A DNA stretch of 64,000 bases from Promicromonospora thailandica. Lineage in GTDB: Bacteria > Actinomycetota > Actinomycetes > Actinomycetales > Cellulomonadaceae. The first letter of the stretch is position 1. Every line of letters starts with the position of its first letter. Position numbers and translations under genes: made by a program. The stretch lies in NCBI RefSeq assembly GCF_024171955.1, contig NZ_JAMTCS010000013.1:156481-220480 (forward strand). The letters are read 5' to 3'. Below, piece by piece: positions 8,445 through 17,060 of the stretch. The notes under the pieces are model-generated. The model was not told the DNA's origin, searched no databases, and saw only the letters and a program-made list of their open reading frames with translations.

Positions 8445-8612
8445 GACTGCCTCCTTCCTGTCCGCGCTCACCGAGCGCACCGTGCGGGGCGAGGCCCCGA
8501 GAGCTGGCCGGTCAGCGAGCGCCGCCTGCAGGGCTGTCTCGATGACCGTGCGCCGAGCATGACATGCCCGCCCGGCGGCCCGCACATGTTTTTCCGCCTG
8601 GTCTGTCGTGAC

Positions 8613-8690
8613 GCCGTCGAGGTCGGCTCGTTGTGGCGAGATCGGTCCAGGCCTGTGCCGACCTCGCCACAACAGGCCGACCTCGACGGC
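8613..8690. repeat. Hairpin repeat family A, copy 1
   Basis: A 78-nt inverted repeat with a perfect 15-bp outer stem (8613-8627 with 8676-8690), continued by a further ~18 pairs with two or three mismatches and a loop around AGGCCT. The core is shared with 9775-9850 (same orientation) and 62129-62196 (opposite orientation). It lies 16 bp beyond the stop codon of the AbiEi/DUF559-like gene. Confidence 0.85.
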
Positions 8691-8706
8691 GGGCAAGGGG
8701 GAGGGG

Positions 8707-9678
8707 TCAGACCAGGGGTGGGAGGAGGGGGTCAGGGCTCGTGCGGGCCTCCGGGGGGAGGTGGCGTCCGAGGCGGGCCACGAGGGCCTGGGCGTCGCGT
8801 CGGTCCTTCGCGCTGACGTGCTCGAGCGTCACGCCCGCCCGGCGGATCGCGGCGTCGCGCGCCTTCTCGCGCATGTACTCCTGGGCGGGGTCGTGACCCG
8901 GCCGCACGCCGTCGGGCCGGTACTTCACCTGGCCGTCGAACTCGATCCCGAGCGCCCACCGGGGGTATCCGAGGTCGGTGTGGAAGATGCCGTGGTCGGT
9001 CCGGACCGCCATCTGTGTCACGGGCCGGGGCAGACCGGCCCGCAGCATCTCGTACCGGACCCACGTCTCCCAGGCGGACTGGGCGCCGGCGTCGCCCAGC
9101 GTGACGACCCGCACCGCTCGCCGGACGCCCCGCCGGCCGGTGCGGGCCTGGAGCATCGCGAGCAGGTCGTCACGGTCGGCACCGAGCCGCAGCGCCGAGT
9201 CGACGACGACGAGCGCCTCGAGCGGGTGCAGGGTGAGCGCGCAGTCGACGACCGTGCGGAGCAGCGACGTCACCGGCAGCCCGGCGGCGGTGGTGCGATC
9301 CGTGGGGGGCAGATCACCGCGGTGCCGGACGACGTCGTCCGCCGCGCGGGCGGAGGCCCGGTAGCCCTGGTAGAGGTGTGTGCGGTCCGGCACCGTCCAG
9401 ACGCGGCAGCCCAGGAGCAGGGCTGCGGTCGCATGGCTGAACACATGGTCGGCACGCAGCTGCGCGTGCAGGGCGCGGGCGCACGCCAGCGCCCGGTTCC
9501 GTCGCTCGCGTGGACCTGCGGCGGGACCGTCGGTCCGGATGCTCCCGACCGCGCAGTAGGCACCCCGGCGCACCCGGACGATGTCGCCGCTGCGGCGGTC
9601 CCTGACGAGCTGGTTCCGGTCACGCTCGGCGGAGAGCACGACGGAGGGGATGACGACGGGCGGAAGCTCTGGGCTCAT
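8707..9678 (-). CDS. AbiEi-like / DUF559 endonuclease-like protein
   Basis: A 323-residue protein with two parts. The N-terminal ~60 residues (RDRRSGDIVRVRRGAY followed by RALHAQLRADHVFSHATAA) resemble the AbiEi-type antitoxin winged-helix region. The C-terminal ~120 residues resemble DUF559/Vsr-like nuclease folds, with WETWVRYEMLRAGLP, the acidic strand LGYPRWALGIEFDGQVKY and a following lysine/arginine helix (REKARDAAIRRAGV). The E-F-D-G-x-x-K motif is consistent with a PD-(D/E)xK site. Such proteins are common orphan genes in actinobacteria and are suspected defence or toxin-antitoxin relatives. No AbiEii partner is present. Hairpin repeats lie on both sides. Confidence 0.8.
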   Translation of the reverse strand: MSPELPPVVIPSVVLSAERDRNQLVRDRRSGDIVRVRRGAYCAVGSIRTDGPAAGPRERRNRALACARALHAQLRADHVFSHATAALLLGCRVWTVPDRTHLYQGYRASARAADDVVRHRGDLPPTDRTTAAGLPVTSLLRTVVDCALTLHPLEALVVVDSALRLGADRDDLLAMLQARTGRRGVRRAVRVVTLGDAGAQSAWETWVRYEMLRAGLPRPVTQMAVRTDHGIFHTDLGYPRWALGIEFDGQVKYRPDGVRPGHDPAQEYMREKARDAAIRRAGVTLEHVSAKDRRDAQALVARLGRHLPPEARTSPDPLLPPLV

Positions 9679-9774
9679 CCCCTGAGTGCATCAGCACCGG
9701 CCCCGCGCGGGGGTCGTCAGGCGAACCCTGTGGACAGGCATCACCCTGTGGTTCCTCTCCGGCCCAGCCGTGGC

Positions 9775-9850
9775 GCCGTCGAGGTCGGCTCGTTGTGGCG
9801 AGATCGGTCCAGGCCTGTGCCGACCTCGCCACAACGAGCCGACCTCGGCG
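9775..9850. repeat. Hairpin repeat family A, copy 2
   Basis: Same element and orientation as 8613-8690. The stem is 28 bp (9780-9807 with 9820-9847) with a single mismatch, around a loop centred on AGGCCT. It lies about 100 bp upstream of the AbiEi-like start codon and 20 bp beyond the stop of the next kinase gene. Confidence 0.85.
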
Positions 9851-9869
9851 CAGCAACCAGCCCAGAGGC

Positions 9870-12176
9870 TCAGTTGTTCCAGGGGAGGGCGTCCTCCAGG
9901 GACTTCCACAGGGAGTCGCGCACGTCGTCGGTGGTGTCCTGGACGCCCTGCTCGAAGTCCTCCTGGAGCTGCTCGCGCTGCTCCTGCAGGGAGTCGCGCG
10001 CGTCCTGCGTGACCTGCTGGGCGTAGCCCACCACGCCCTGCACGGCGATCACGATCACCCAGACCACCACGACCAGCCAGAACGGCCAGGTCCGGCCGCC
10101 GCGCCGGGTCCGCACCGCACGGAACAGGTTGACGATCGCCGAGGTCACGATGCCCAGCAGCGGGATCGACAGCTCCGCCAGGCGCGGCGCCCACACCGGG
10201 TCGAGGTTCAGCAGCACCACTCCGAGGTCGCCGAGCGCGGCGAACAGCGGCAGCGCGGCGGCGTTCGGCATCACGTCGAACCCCGGCAGCAGGCGCACGA
10301 GCTGGTAGACGGCCAGCGCGAGCAGGATGCGCGGGATCCAGCCGGCCAGTGTCGCCACCACACCGAACCCGCCGCCGGTGTCGCGGCGCTGGTCGTCGCG
10401 GGAGCGCGCGGGGTCGCGCGCGCCGCGGGAGTCCTCGCGCAGGTCGTCGTCGCGACGGGTGGGTGCCGGGGCGGGTGGCTGGGGTCGTGCGGCGGGCTGC
10501 GGTGCGGTCGCGGGGCCGGGCATCGGGCCGGGCGCCGTGGCGGACGCCGGGACCGGCCGGGTCCCGGACGTCTGGCCCTGCATCATCCGACCCGGCGGCG
10601 GCCCCGGCCGGAACGCCGGCGCCACCTGCGTGGCCTGCTGGTGGGTGACCGGGGCCGTGCGCCGGGTCGGGTCGGCCGCCGGGCGCGGGGGAGCGGGCGT
10701 CGTCGGCACGCCGGGCAGCGGCAGGCCGTGGCGCTGCCGGTAGGCGACCCAGCCGTCGTAGGTGTCGGCGTAGCCCTCGGGCGTGAACGCCGGGGCCCAG
10801 CGCATCGCGGCCCAGAGGTAGTCCTTGATCTCGGCGGGGGCGCGCCCGCCGGCCCGCTGCGGCCCGACGGCGGACAGGTACACCGAGATGACCTCCGTCG
10901 CGGCGCCGTCGAACCCGTCGCCGTGCACCTGGTGCAGCCGGCCCATGAGCTGCTGGTCGTAGACCAGGTTGGTCATGGGCTCGCCCTGCTGCACCGGGTT
11001 GCTCGCGAGGGGGCTGGTGGGCGCGACGGCGCCCGTGGGCGCACCGCTGCCGGTCAGCACCTCGGTGACCAGCCCGCGCTCGACGGTCGTGGCGTCGGCG
11101 GCGGCCAGCAGCGACGGGTCGAGGCCCGCTCCGCCGGCGGAGAGCTCCGCGACCGTCCGCGACAGGTTGTGCAGCGGTGGCCGGTCCTCGGGCCGGTGCC
11201 GCGTCATGGCCAGCACGAGCGGCAGCAGCCGCTGGTCGAGCGGTCCGACGTCGGCCGGCGTGAGGTCGCGCCCCGCGAAGTTGAGGTCGTTCGGCAGCTG
11301 TCCCGTGGCGAGGAAGATCAGCAGCAGACCCAGGCTGAACACGTCCGAGCGGGCGTGGGGCTTGCGCACGAACAGCTCGGGCGCCATGTAGGAGATGGTG
11401 CCGGCCGCGTGCGTCGACGTGCTGGTGCCGTGCCCCTTGGCGATGCCGAGGTCGATCAGCACGTACCGGTCGGGCGCCGCGATGATGTTCGCCGGCTTCA
11501 CGTCGCGGTGCAGGAAGTGCTCCTCCTGGAGCACGGCGAGGGCGTCGAGCACGTCGTCGGCGACGCGCAGCACCTCGTGCGGCGGCAGGGGACCCTCGGC
11601 GGACACCCGCTGGGCGAGCGTCGGCCCGGGCACCAGCTCCATGGCGAACCAGGGCGTCGCCGAGCGCAGGTCGGCGGACACCAGCCGCGGGAAGCCCCGC
11701 CCGGCCAGCCGGTCCAGCAGCGCGGCCTCACCCACGAACCGGTCCAGCGAGCCGTGCTCGGCGTTCGTCAGCACCTTGAGCGCCACCTCGCCGCCCTGTC
11801 CGAGGGCGCGGTACACGTGCGCGAACCCGCCGTGCCCGAGCGACCCCACGAGCTGGTACGGGCCGAGCACCTCGCCCGTGGCGGGGATGCGCGGCGGGGC
11901 CGGCGTCGTCGGCGCGGCGGACGACGGCGCCCCGGGAACCCCCGGCCCGACCGGACCCGACGGCACGGCGCCGGTCCGCGGGACACCCGCCTGGGCCGAG
12001 CCCGTCCGTCCGGCGGGCGTCTGCGGTCCCGACGGCGCCACGACCCGGGTCGGCGACGTCTGCGGCGGCATCACCCGGGCGGTGCCGGGCGGGGGCACGA
12101 CGGCGGTCCGGTCGACGCCCCGGGCCGGCGGTCCGGCGGGGCCTACGGCCGGCGTACGGGTGGTCTCGTCGGACAA
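9870..12176 (-). CDS. Serine/threonine protein kinase with C-terminal membrane module
   Basis: A 768-residue protein. Residues 1-100 are Pro/Thr-rich. The kinase domain spans about 105-365, with glycine loop GSLGHGGFAHVYRA, Lys134, HRDVKPANI at 223-231 and DLG (not DFG) at 242-244. A Pro-rich linker with helical segments follows. The last ~170 residues hold about three membrane segments (WIPRILLALAVYQLVRLLPG, IPLLGIVTSAIVNLF, WLVVVVWVIVIAVQGVVGY) and a charged amphipathic tail (QEQREQLQEDFEQGVQDT). This module recurs in the neighbour at 12327-13577. The start is a TTG with AGGAG upstream, giving MSDETTR, parallel to MSDEPTR of that neighbour. The kinase would face the cytoplasm. Confidence 0.9.
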   Translation of the reverse strand: MSDETTRTPAVGPAGPPARGVDRTAVVPPPGTARVMPPQTSPTRVVAPSGPQTPAGRTGSAQAGVPRTGAVPSGPVGPGVPGAPSSAAPTTPAPPRIPATGEVLGPYQLVGSLGHGGFAHVYRALGQGGEVALKVLTNAEHGSLDRFVGEAALLDRLAGRGFPRLVSADLRSATPWFAMELVPGPTLAQRVSAEGPLPPHEVLRVADDVLDALAVLQEEHFLHRDVKPANIIAAPDRYVLIDLGIAKGHGTSTSTHAAGTISYMAPELFVRKPHARSDVFSLGLLLIFLATGQLPNDLNFAGRDLTPADVGPLDQRLLPLVLAMTRHRPEDRPPLHNLSRTVAELSAGGAGLDPSLLAAADATTVERGLVTEVLTGSGAPTGAVAPTSPLASNPVQQGEPMTNLVYDQQLMGRLHQVHGDGFDGAATEVISVYLSAVGPQRAGGRAPAEIKDYLWAAMRWAPAFTPEGYADTYDGWVAYRQRHGLPLPGVPTTPAPPRPAADPTRRTAPVTHQQATQVAPAFRPGPPPGRMMQGQTSGTRPVPASATAPGPMPGPATAPQPAARPQPPAPAPTRRDDDLREDSRGARDPARSRDDQRRDTGGGFGVVATLAGWIPRILLALAVYQLVRLLPGFDVMPNAAALPLFAALGDLGVVLLNLDPVWAPRLAELSIPLLGIVTSAIVNLFRAVRTRRGGRTWPFWLVVVVWVIVIAVQGVVGYAQQVTQDARDSLQEQREQLQEDFEQGVQDTTDDVRDSLWKSLEDALPWNN

Positions 12177-12326
12177 GCAGGGCTCCTCAGCAGTGCACCG
12201 AAACCGGTGGCGGACCTGAGAAAACCTATCAGCGTCCCGTCGTTGCGCCTGGTCGTGCGCGTGGCAGGTGTGGTGCCGGTTTCGTGCCGACGTCGCCCGG
12301 CGGAACCGCCCGCTGAGGCCGTCCGG

Positions 12327-13577
12327 TCAGCCGTTCCCGCCGGGCAGGGCGTCCTCGAGCTGCTCCGTGACGTTCTCCTGGAGGTTCTCGGTGGCGTTCT
12401 CCTGCGCGTCCTCGACGCTGCGCTCCAGCTCCTCGCGGGCCGCGTCCTCGGCGTCCTGCTTCGCGTCGTCGATGCCCTGGTCCACCGACTGCCGGACGTC
12501 CTGCTGCACGTTCTCGGCGGCGTCCTGCGCGTAGCCGACGATGCCCCCGACCGCGAACACCACGATCCACGCGAACACGACCAGACCGTACGGCCAGACC
12601 GTGAGCGACGTGCCCAGCGAGCGGATCGTGTTGAGCACCGCGGCCAGCGCCATGCCGAGCACGGGGATGGTCAGGTTGGCCGCCTGGTCCGACCACTCCG
12701 GGTTCAGGTTGAGCATGTTGAGCACGCCGTCGCCGATCCCGCGGAACAGGGGGAACTGCGCCACGTCGGGCATGACGTCGAAACCGGGGATCAGCCGGAC
12801 GAGCTGGTAGACGCTCAGCACCAGCAGCAGGCGCGGGATCCACGCGAGCCCGGCACCCGCGACGGCGCCGTCGGGGCCACGGTCGCGGTCGTCGTCGCGG
12901 TCCCGGCGCGGGGCGGGCGGCGTCGGCTGGGGCGGGTAGCCCTGGCGGTCGCCGAAGGGCTGGCCCGGTGCCTGGCCCTGCCCCTGGCCGGGCTGGGCGT
13001 AGGCGGCGGGCTGCCCGTACCCCTGCTGCCCGTACCCCTGCTGTCCGTACCCCTGCTGTTCGTACCCCTGGTTCGGCTGCCCGTAGCCCTGCCGGCCCGG
13101 TGCGCCCGGCTGGGGGTAGCCGGGCTGCTGGTACCCCTGCTGCTGTCCCTGGACCGGCTGGTAGGCCTGGGTAGCGTCGCCCTGGACCGGCCGGTACACC
13201 TGGGTCGCGTCGCCCTGCCCGGCGCCCGCGTCCCCGCCGTACCCGCCCTGCGCCGACTCGTACGGCCGGTAGGGACGCGCGGGCGGCGGCGTCGCGGCCC
13301 GGAAGTCGCGTCCGGTGCCCGACGGCGGCAGCACCTGCGTGGGGTCGGCGTACGAGCCGCCCTGCGCCTGGTCGGTGTACCCGCCGCCCTGAGTGGGCGG
13401 CATCGCCTGGGTCCGGTCGGCCGCCTGCTCCGCCTGGACCGCGTCCATCCGCTCCGTCGCGGCATACGATGACGGAGCACCGGGATGCGCGCCCGGGCGC
13501 CCCGGACGAGCCGGAGGTCGCTGGATCTGCGTGGGGTCGTCCGCCGGAGGAATACGGCGGGTGGGCTCGTCGGACAC
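12327..13577 (-). CDS. Membrane protein sharing the kinase's C-terminal module, with YGQQG repeats
   Basis: A 416-residue protein lacking a kinase domain. Residues ~25-245 are Gln/Gly/Tyr/Pro-rich and contain tandem GYGQQ units, likely disordered. From about residue 255 it aligns with the tail of the upstream kinase: [25 protein letters not shown], a second segment ([17 protein letters not shown]), a third ([18 protein letters not shown]), then a long acidic amphipathic helix ([18 protein letters not shown]). The GTG start has GAGGAG upstream. Gene order (this gene, then kinase, same strand) and the divergent MinD-like ATPase suggest one functional unit. The function is not recognised; a phosphorylated membrane scaffold is a guess. 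Confidence 0.85.
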   Translation of the reverse strand: MSDEPTRRIPPADDPTQIQRPPARPGRPGAHPGAPSSYAATERMDAVQAEQAADRTQAMPPTQGGGYTDQAQGGSYADPTQVLPPSGTGRDFRAATPPPARPYRPYESAQGGYGGDAGAGQGDATQVYRPVQGDATQAYQPVQGQQQGYQQPGYPQPGAPGRQGYGQPNQGYEQQGYGQQGYGQQGYGQPAAYAQPGQGQGQAPGQPFGDRQGYPPQPTPPAPRRDRDDDRDRGPDGAVAGAGLAWIPRLLLVLSVYQLVRLIPGFDVMPDVAQFPLFRGIGDGVLNMLNLNPEWSDQAANLTIPVLGMALAAVLNTIRSLGTSLTVWPYGLVVFAWIVVFAVGGIVGYAQDAAENVQQDVRQSVDQGIDDAKQDAEDAAREELERSVEDAQENATENLQENVTEQLEDALPGGNG

Positions 13578-13744
13578 GCGGAGGCTCCTCGGTTGTGGTC
13601 CGGTTTCGACACCTGTTTGCGCGAGAACCTACCAGGTGGGGTGAATGCCCCGTTGGGGTGGCCAGCCGGGCGAAGATGGCCGACCCTTGCATCGGGGGCG
13701 GGCCACGCAATGCCGCCGCTCCCAAGGAACTTCGGAGGAAACGC

Positions 13745-15475
13745 ATGAGCTCTGACACCGTGCCCCGCTGGCCCCGGATCGACGCGATCGTCCGCGAGGA
13801 CGGCTCCGGAGAGGTGACGATCGACGGCACCTTCCACGCCATCAGCGCCGGCAGCCTCGAGGAGGCGCGCGTGGAGGTGCTGCGCCGGGTCACGGAGAAC
13901 GCGGCGCGCGTGGGCCGGCCGGTCCGTGCCTCGGCGACCGGGCCCGAGGGGCTCTGGAACCTGATCGTGCACCCGGACGGCACCGTGGTCCCCGAGGAGG
14001 ACGAGCTCGCCCCGTCGTCGCCGGTGTCGTCCCCGACCCCGCAGGCTCCGCCCGCCGCGGCCCCGGGGTCCGTGTTCGAGCCGCCCGCCCAGCAGCAACA
14101 GCCTCAGCAGCAACAGCCCCAGCAGAGCGAGCCGCGGGACGAGCCGGGACCGGCCGGCCCCGGACCGGGCGACCTCGACGCGGAGGACACGGTGCGCCGC
14201 CTCCCCACCCGGCCGGACGCCGGAACCCCCGGCCCGGCCGGCCCGCCCGGCCCGGGCGGCGCGCCCGGTACCTTCACCCCCGAGCCGGCCGTCGGCACCG
14301 GCCCCGGCATCGAACCCGGTCCAGCGGCAGCGGACGGCCCGCGGGCCGCAGGGCAGCAGCCCTTGCCGGACTTCACGCCGGACCCCGTGCCGGACGCCGG
14401 GCCCGGCCCCGCCCCCTCGTCTGCGGCGGCAGCACCCCTCGACCCAGCTCCTCTCGACTCCGTGCCCGGCCCCGCAGGACCCGTGGACACCGTCCCGGGG
14501 AGCACCGGCGCTCCGTCGTCGGACACGCGGAGCGGCGAGGGGCCGCGCTCGCGGCGCGAGGTGCGCGAGTCCTTCCTCACCCACCAGCAGGACGAGGAGC
14601 CGGCCACGCGCGGCTTCCGCGGCGTGCTGACGCGCATCGGCATCCGCGTGGGGCCGAGCGAGGACGAGCGGGCCGAGCGGGCCGACGAGCGCGCCGTGAG
14701 CCAGCACTGGCCCGGCCCGCGCACCATCTCGATGGTCAACGGCAAGGGCGGCGCCGGCAAGACGCCGTCGACGGTGCTGCTCGCGGCGGTCTTCGCGCAG
14801 TTCGGCGGCGCGGGCGTGGTCACGTGGGACAACAACCAGACGCGCGGCACGCTGGGCTGGCGCACCGAGCAGGGGCCCCACGAGTCGACGCTGCTGGACC
14901 TGCTGCCGCAGACCGACCGGCTCCTGGGCCCGTCGGCGCAGGCCGCCGACCTCGCCCGGTACGTGCACCACCAGACCCGCGACCGGTACGACGTGCTGCG
15001 CTCCAAGCCCATCGCGATGGCGAACGAGCAGCGCATCGAGCCGCAGGACGTCGACGCGATCCACGCGGTGCTCTCGAAGTACTACCGGATGATCCTCATC
15101 GACTCCGGCAACGACGAGTCCGACCCGATGTGGCAGCGGATGATCGACCTGACCGACCAGCTCGTGGTCGCCACCACCACCCGCGACGACCACGCCGAGG
15201 CCGGGGCCCTGCTCCTGGAGGCGCTGGCCACCCGGGACGGTCGCTCGGCGTACCTGGCGCAGCAGGCGGTCGTCGTGGTGAGCCAGGCCGACCAGAAGGA
15301 ACCGCCGAGCGAGCTCGAGCGCGTGGCGGACGGCTACCGGTCGCTGGCCCGCGCCGTGGTGACGATCCCGTTCGACCCGGCGATGGTCGACGGGCACCTG
15401 CGGTACGGCGCCCTGCGCCCCGACACACGCCGCGCCTGGCTCGCGGCCGGCGCCGCGGTGGCCGGCGGCCTGTGA
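13745..15475 (+). CDS. MinD/ParA-like ATPase (actinobacterial T7SS-associated type)
   Basis: A 576-residue protein. The first ~90 residues form a small conserved domain (RIDAIVREDGSGEVTIDG...LWNLIVHPDGTV). A long Pro/Gln-rich linker to ~290 follows, then a deviant-Walker-type ATPase. The P-loop reads NGKGGAGKTPST, with Pro after the key Thr. The second region is WDNNQTRGTLGWRT and the Walker B is MILIDSGNDESD. This architecture matches the MinD-like proteins (EspI/SCO5717-like) encoded near type VII secretion genes in actinobacteria. A GGAGGAAACGC ribosome-binding site precedes the ATG. It is divergent from the two membrane-module genes. No EccC or WXG100 gene lies in this window, so the secretion link is inference. 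Confidence 0.85.
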   Translation: MSSDTVPRWPRIDAIVREDGSGEVTIDGTFHAISAGSLEEARVEVLRRVTENAARVGRPVRASATGPEGLWNLIVHPDGTVVPEEDELAPSSPVSSPTPQAPPAAAPGSVFEPPAQQQQPQQQQPQQSEPRDEPGPAGPGPGDLDAEDTVRRLPTRPDAGTPGPAGPPGPGGAPGTFTPEPAVGTGPGIEPGPAAADGPRAAGQQPLPDFTPDPVPDAGPGPAPSSAAAAPLDPAPLDSVPGPAGPVDTVPGSTGAPSSDTRSGEGPRSRREVRESFLTHQQDEEPATRGFRGVLTRIGIRVGPSEDERAERADERAVSQHWPGPRTISMVNGKGGAGKTPSTVLLAAVFAQFGGAGVVTWDNNQTRGTLGWRTEQGPHESTLLDLLPQTDRLLGPSAQAADLARYVHHQTRDRYDVLRSKPIAMANEQRIEPQDVDAIHAVLSKYYRMILIDSGNDESDPMWQRMIDLTDQLVVATTTRDDHAEAGALLLEALATRDGRSAYLAQQAVVVVSQADQKEPPSELERVADGYRSLARAVVTIPFDPAMVDGHLRYGALRPDTRRAWLAAGAAVAGGL

Positions 15476-15480
15476 CCCCG

Positions 15481-15512
15481 GCCCGGCCGGCCCGGTGCCG
15501 GGCCGGCCGGGC
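15481..15512. terminator. Perfect 15-bp hairpin between convergent genes
   Basis: GCCCGGCCGGCCCGG (15481-15495) pairs perfectly with 15498-15512 around a 2-nt centre. It starts 5 bp after the MinD-like stop codon and faces the convergent membrane hydrolase gene, so it probably terminates both. Confidence 0.65.
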
Positions 15513-15539
15513 GCTCACGCGCCGCGCCGCGCGGGGCGG

Positions 15540-16364
15540 TCAGCCCCCGAAGAAGCCCACGACCTGGTACCAGACCGCCATGGTGTCGTAGCCCATCTGG
15601 TCCAGGAACGCCCAGACGATCCCGACGATCGCGTACAGCGACACGGGGATCAGGAAGATCCACTCCCGCACCGACCCGGCGTCGCCCAGGATCGGGATCG
15701 AGAGGTTGCCGCCCGAGCGCCAGATCATGTCGAGCTCGAGACCGCGGCCGTCCCGCATCCACCGCGGCGAACGGAACTTCAGGGGCCACAGCAGGGGCAC
15801 GCCGTTGGTCGTGATCATGTCGCCGAGGATGTGCACGGTGCAGCCCAGCGCCACGCTGAACGGCATCCAGTACCACTCCTCGGGCGCGAACACCGCGATG
15901 AGCACCGCCAGCGTGATCGACGTGGTCCACGGCAGCAGCTTGGTGTCCCGGGTGATCTTGAGCGCCTTGAGGGCGTAGGAGACCAGCAGCACGCACATGA
16001 TGCCCGGGCCGATCAGGATCGCCCCGAACAGCCCGTCGCCGGTGTCCAGGGTGAGGAGGCTCAGCGCCCACGCGATGGCCGTGAACACGGCGATGCCGAG
16101 GATCGAGTGCGTCCCCTTGCGGTGACCGCCGGAGAGCTTCCCCACGGTCCTCGCCACGGCGTTCGACACCGGCTTGAGCGAGTTGGCGATGGTGCCGGAG
16201 TGATGGTCGGCGTCGGGCAGCAGGGCCGCGCCCGCGCAGACGAGCGAACCCACGATCACTCCCGCGTTCGAGACCCCCGGGTACCAGCCGAAGGCGATCG
16301 GCGTGGACGCGGTGACCGCTACCCAGGCCGCGGCTCCCGTCGCGGCGTGGTTGCCTCCCATCAT
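15540..16364 (-). CDS. Membrane-bound metal-dependent hydrolase, YdjM/DUF457 family
   Basis: A 274-residue integral membrane protein with about seven hydrophobic segments. The family signature is visible: MGGNHAATGAA with the N-terminal histidine, the LLPDADHHSGT metal-binding cluster, GGHRKGTHSILG (the second histidine group) and a late LGCTVHILGDMITTNGVP, which supplies further His/Asp ligands. These motifs are those of YdjM/LexA-regulated membrane hydrolases (DUF457). The reaction is not established for the family. Two adjacent ATG codons open the gene; the first is used here. It sits alone between a hairpin terminator and a GNAT gene. Confidence 0.88.
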   Translation of the reverse strand: MMGGNHAATGAAAWVAVTASTPIAFGWYPGVSNAGVIVGSLVCAGAALLPDADHHSGTIANSLKPVSNAVARTVGKLSGGHRKGTHSILGIAVFTAIAWALSLLTLDTGDGLFGAILIGPGIMCVLLVSYALKALKITRDTKLLPWTTSITLAVLIAVFAPEEWYWMPFSVALGCTVHILGDMITTNGVPLLWPLKFRSPRWMRDGRGLELDMIWRSGGNLSIPILGDAGSVREWIFLIPVSLYAIVGIVWAFLDQMGYDTMAVWYQVVGFFGG

Positions 16365-16483
16365 GGTGGTGTGCGCTCCAGTTCCCGGGGTGTCCCGATT
16401 GAGTTGTTTCGTCCAGACTTGATGTGTCCCCGGGCACCCTAACGCGCGCCACCCACACGGTGGCGCAGGCACGACGACAGGGC

Positions 16484-16948
16484 TCAGGCGCCCGTCACGT
16501 ACATGTAGTGGTGGAAGTGCTGGTCGCGCACGAAGCCCTCGGACTCGTACAGGCCCTGCGCGGCCACGTTGTCCCACGCCGTGGCCAGCGACACGCGGAT
16601 GGCACCGTCCTCCTTGGCCCGCCGGCAGGTGTCCTGCACCAGCGCCCGCGCCGCACCCGTGCCGCGCGCGGCCGGCGTCACGAACAGGTCGTTGAGCACC
16701 CACGACCGGCTCAGGCTCACCGACGACCACGTCGGATAGCTCTGGGCGAAGCCCACCAGCCCGCCGTCGGCCTCCGCGACCAGGAGCACGCTGTCACCCG
16801 CGTCCCGGCGGGCGGTGAGGTAGGCGCGCGCCTCGGCGTCGGGAACCTCCTGGTCGTAGAACCTCAGGTACTGGCGGAACAGGTCGACCACGGCATCGAC
16901 GTCGTCGTCGGTCGCGGGGCGCACATCAGCAGACACGCCCGTGATCAT
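16484..16948 (-). CDS. GNAT-family N-acetyltransferase
   Basis: A 154-residue single-domain GNAT enzyme. It starts MITGVSADVRPATDDDVDAV and has the strand LLVAEADGGLVGFAQSYP, motif A (LNDLFVTPAARGTGAARAL with R-G-x-G-x-A) and the late NVAAQGLYESEGFVRDQHF. The C-terminal HHYMYVTG is typical of diamine/amino-acid-type acetyltransferases, but the substrate is not determinable. The ATG at 16948 is chosen because upstream sequence in the frame is Arg/Pro-rich and non-coding in style. It is divergent from the LLM-type oxidoreductase. Confidence 0.88.
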   Translation of the reverse strand: MITGVSADVRPATDDDVDAVVDLFRQYLRFYDQEVPDAEARAYLTARRDAGDSVLLVAEADGGLVGFAQSYPTWSSVSLSRSWVLNDLFVTPAARGTGAARALVQDTCRRAKEDGAIRVSLATAWDNVAAQGLYESEGFVRDQHFHHYMYVTGA

Positions 16949-17060
16949 GTCAGGCCGACGGGGGTGGGCGCCACGGCCTCCCGCGATAACGCGCCGACCC
17001 GGGAGGTGATAAGACCCGTGACACGGAACACGCGCGCCCCCGGAACGGTTGACACAGGCG

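Noticed and set aside
8613..9850. Insertion sequence ends around the AbiEi-like gene
   Set aside because: No transposase, target-site duplication or terminal inverted repeat of one unit was found; the hairpins are each complete palindromes.
12960..13110. Tandem DNA units as a CRISPR array
   Set aside because: Units are in-frame codons of a protein, with no spacers and no cas genes.
9795..13472. A 1,225-codon open frame on the plus strand
   Set aside because: It lies antisense to two well-supported genes and has the His/Arg/Gly-rich composition of shadow frames in very GC-rich DNA.
12815..15397. Long minus-strand open frame across the MinD-like gene
   Set aside because: It is antisense to a clear P-loop ATPase and lacks any domain or ribosome-binding site.
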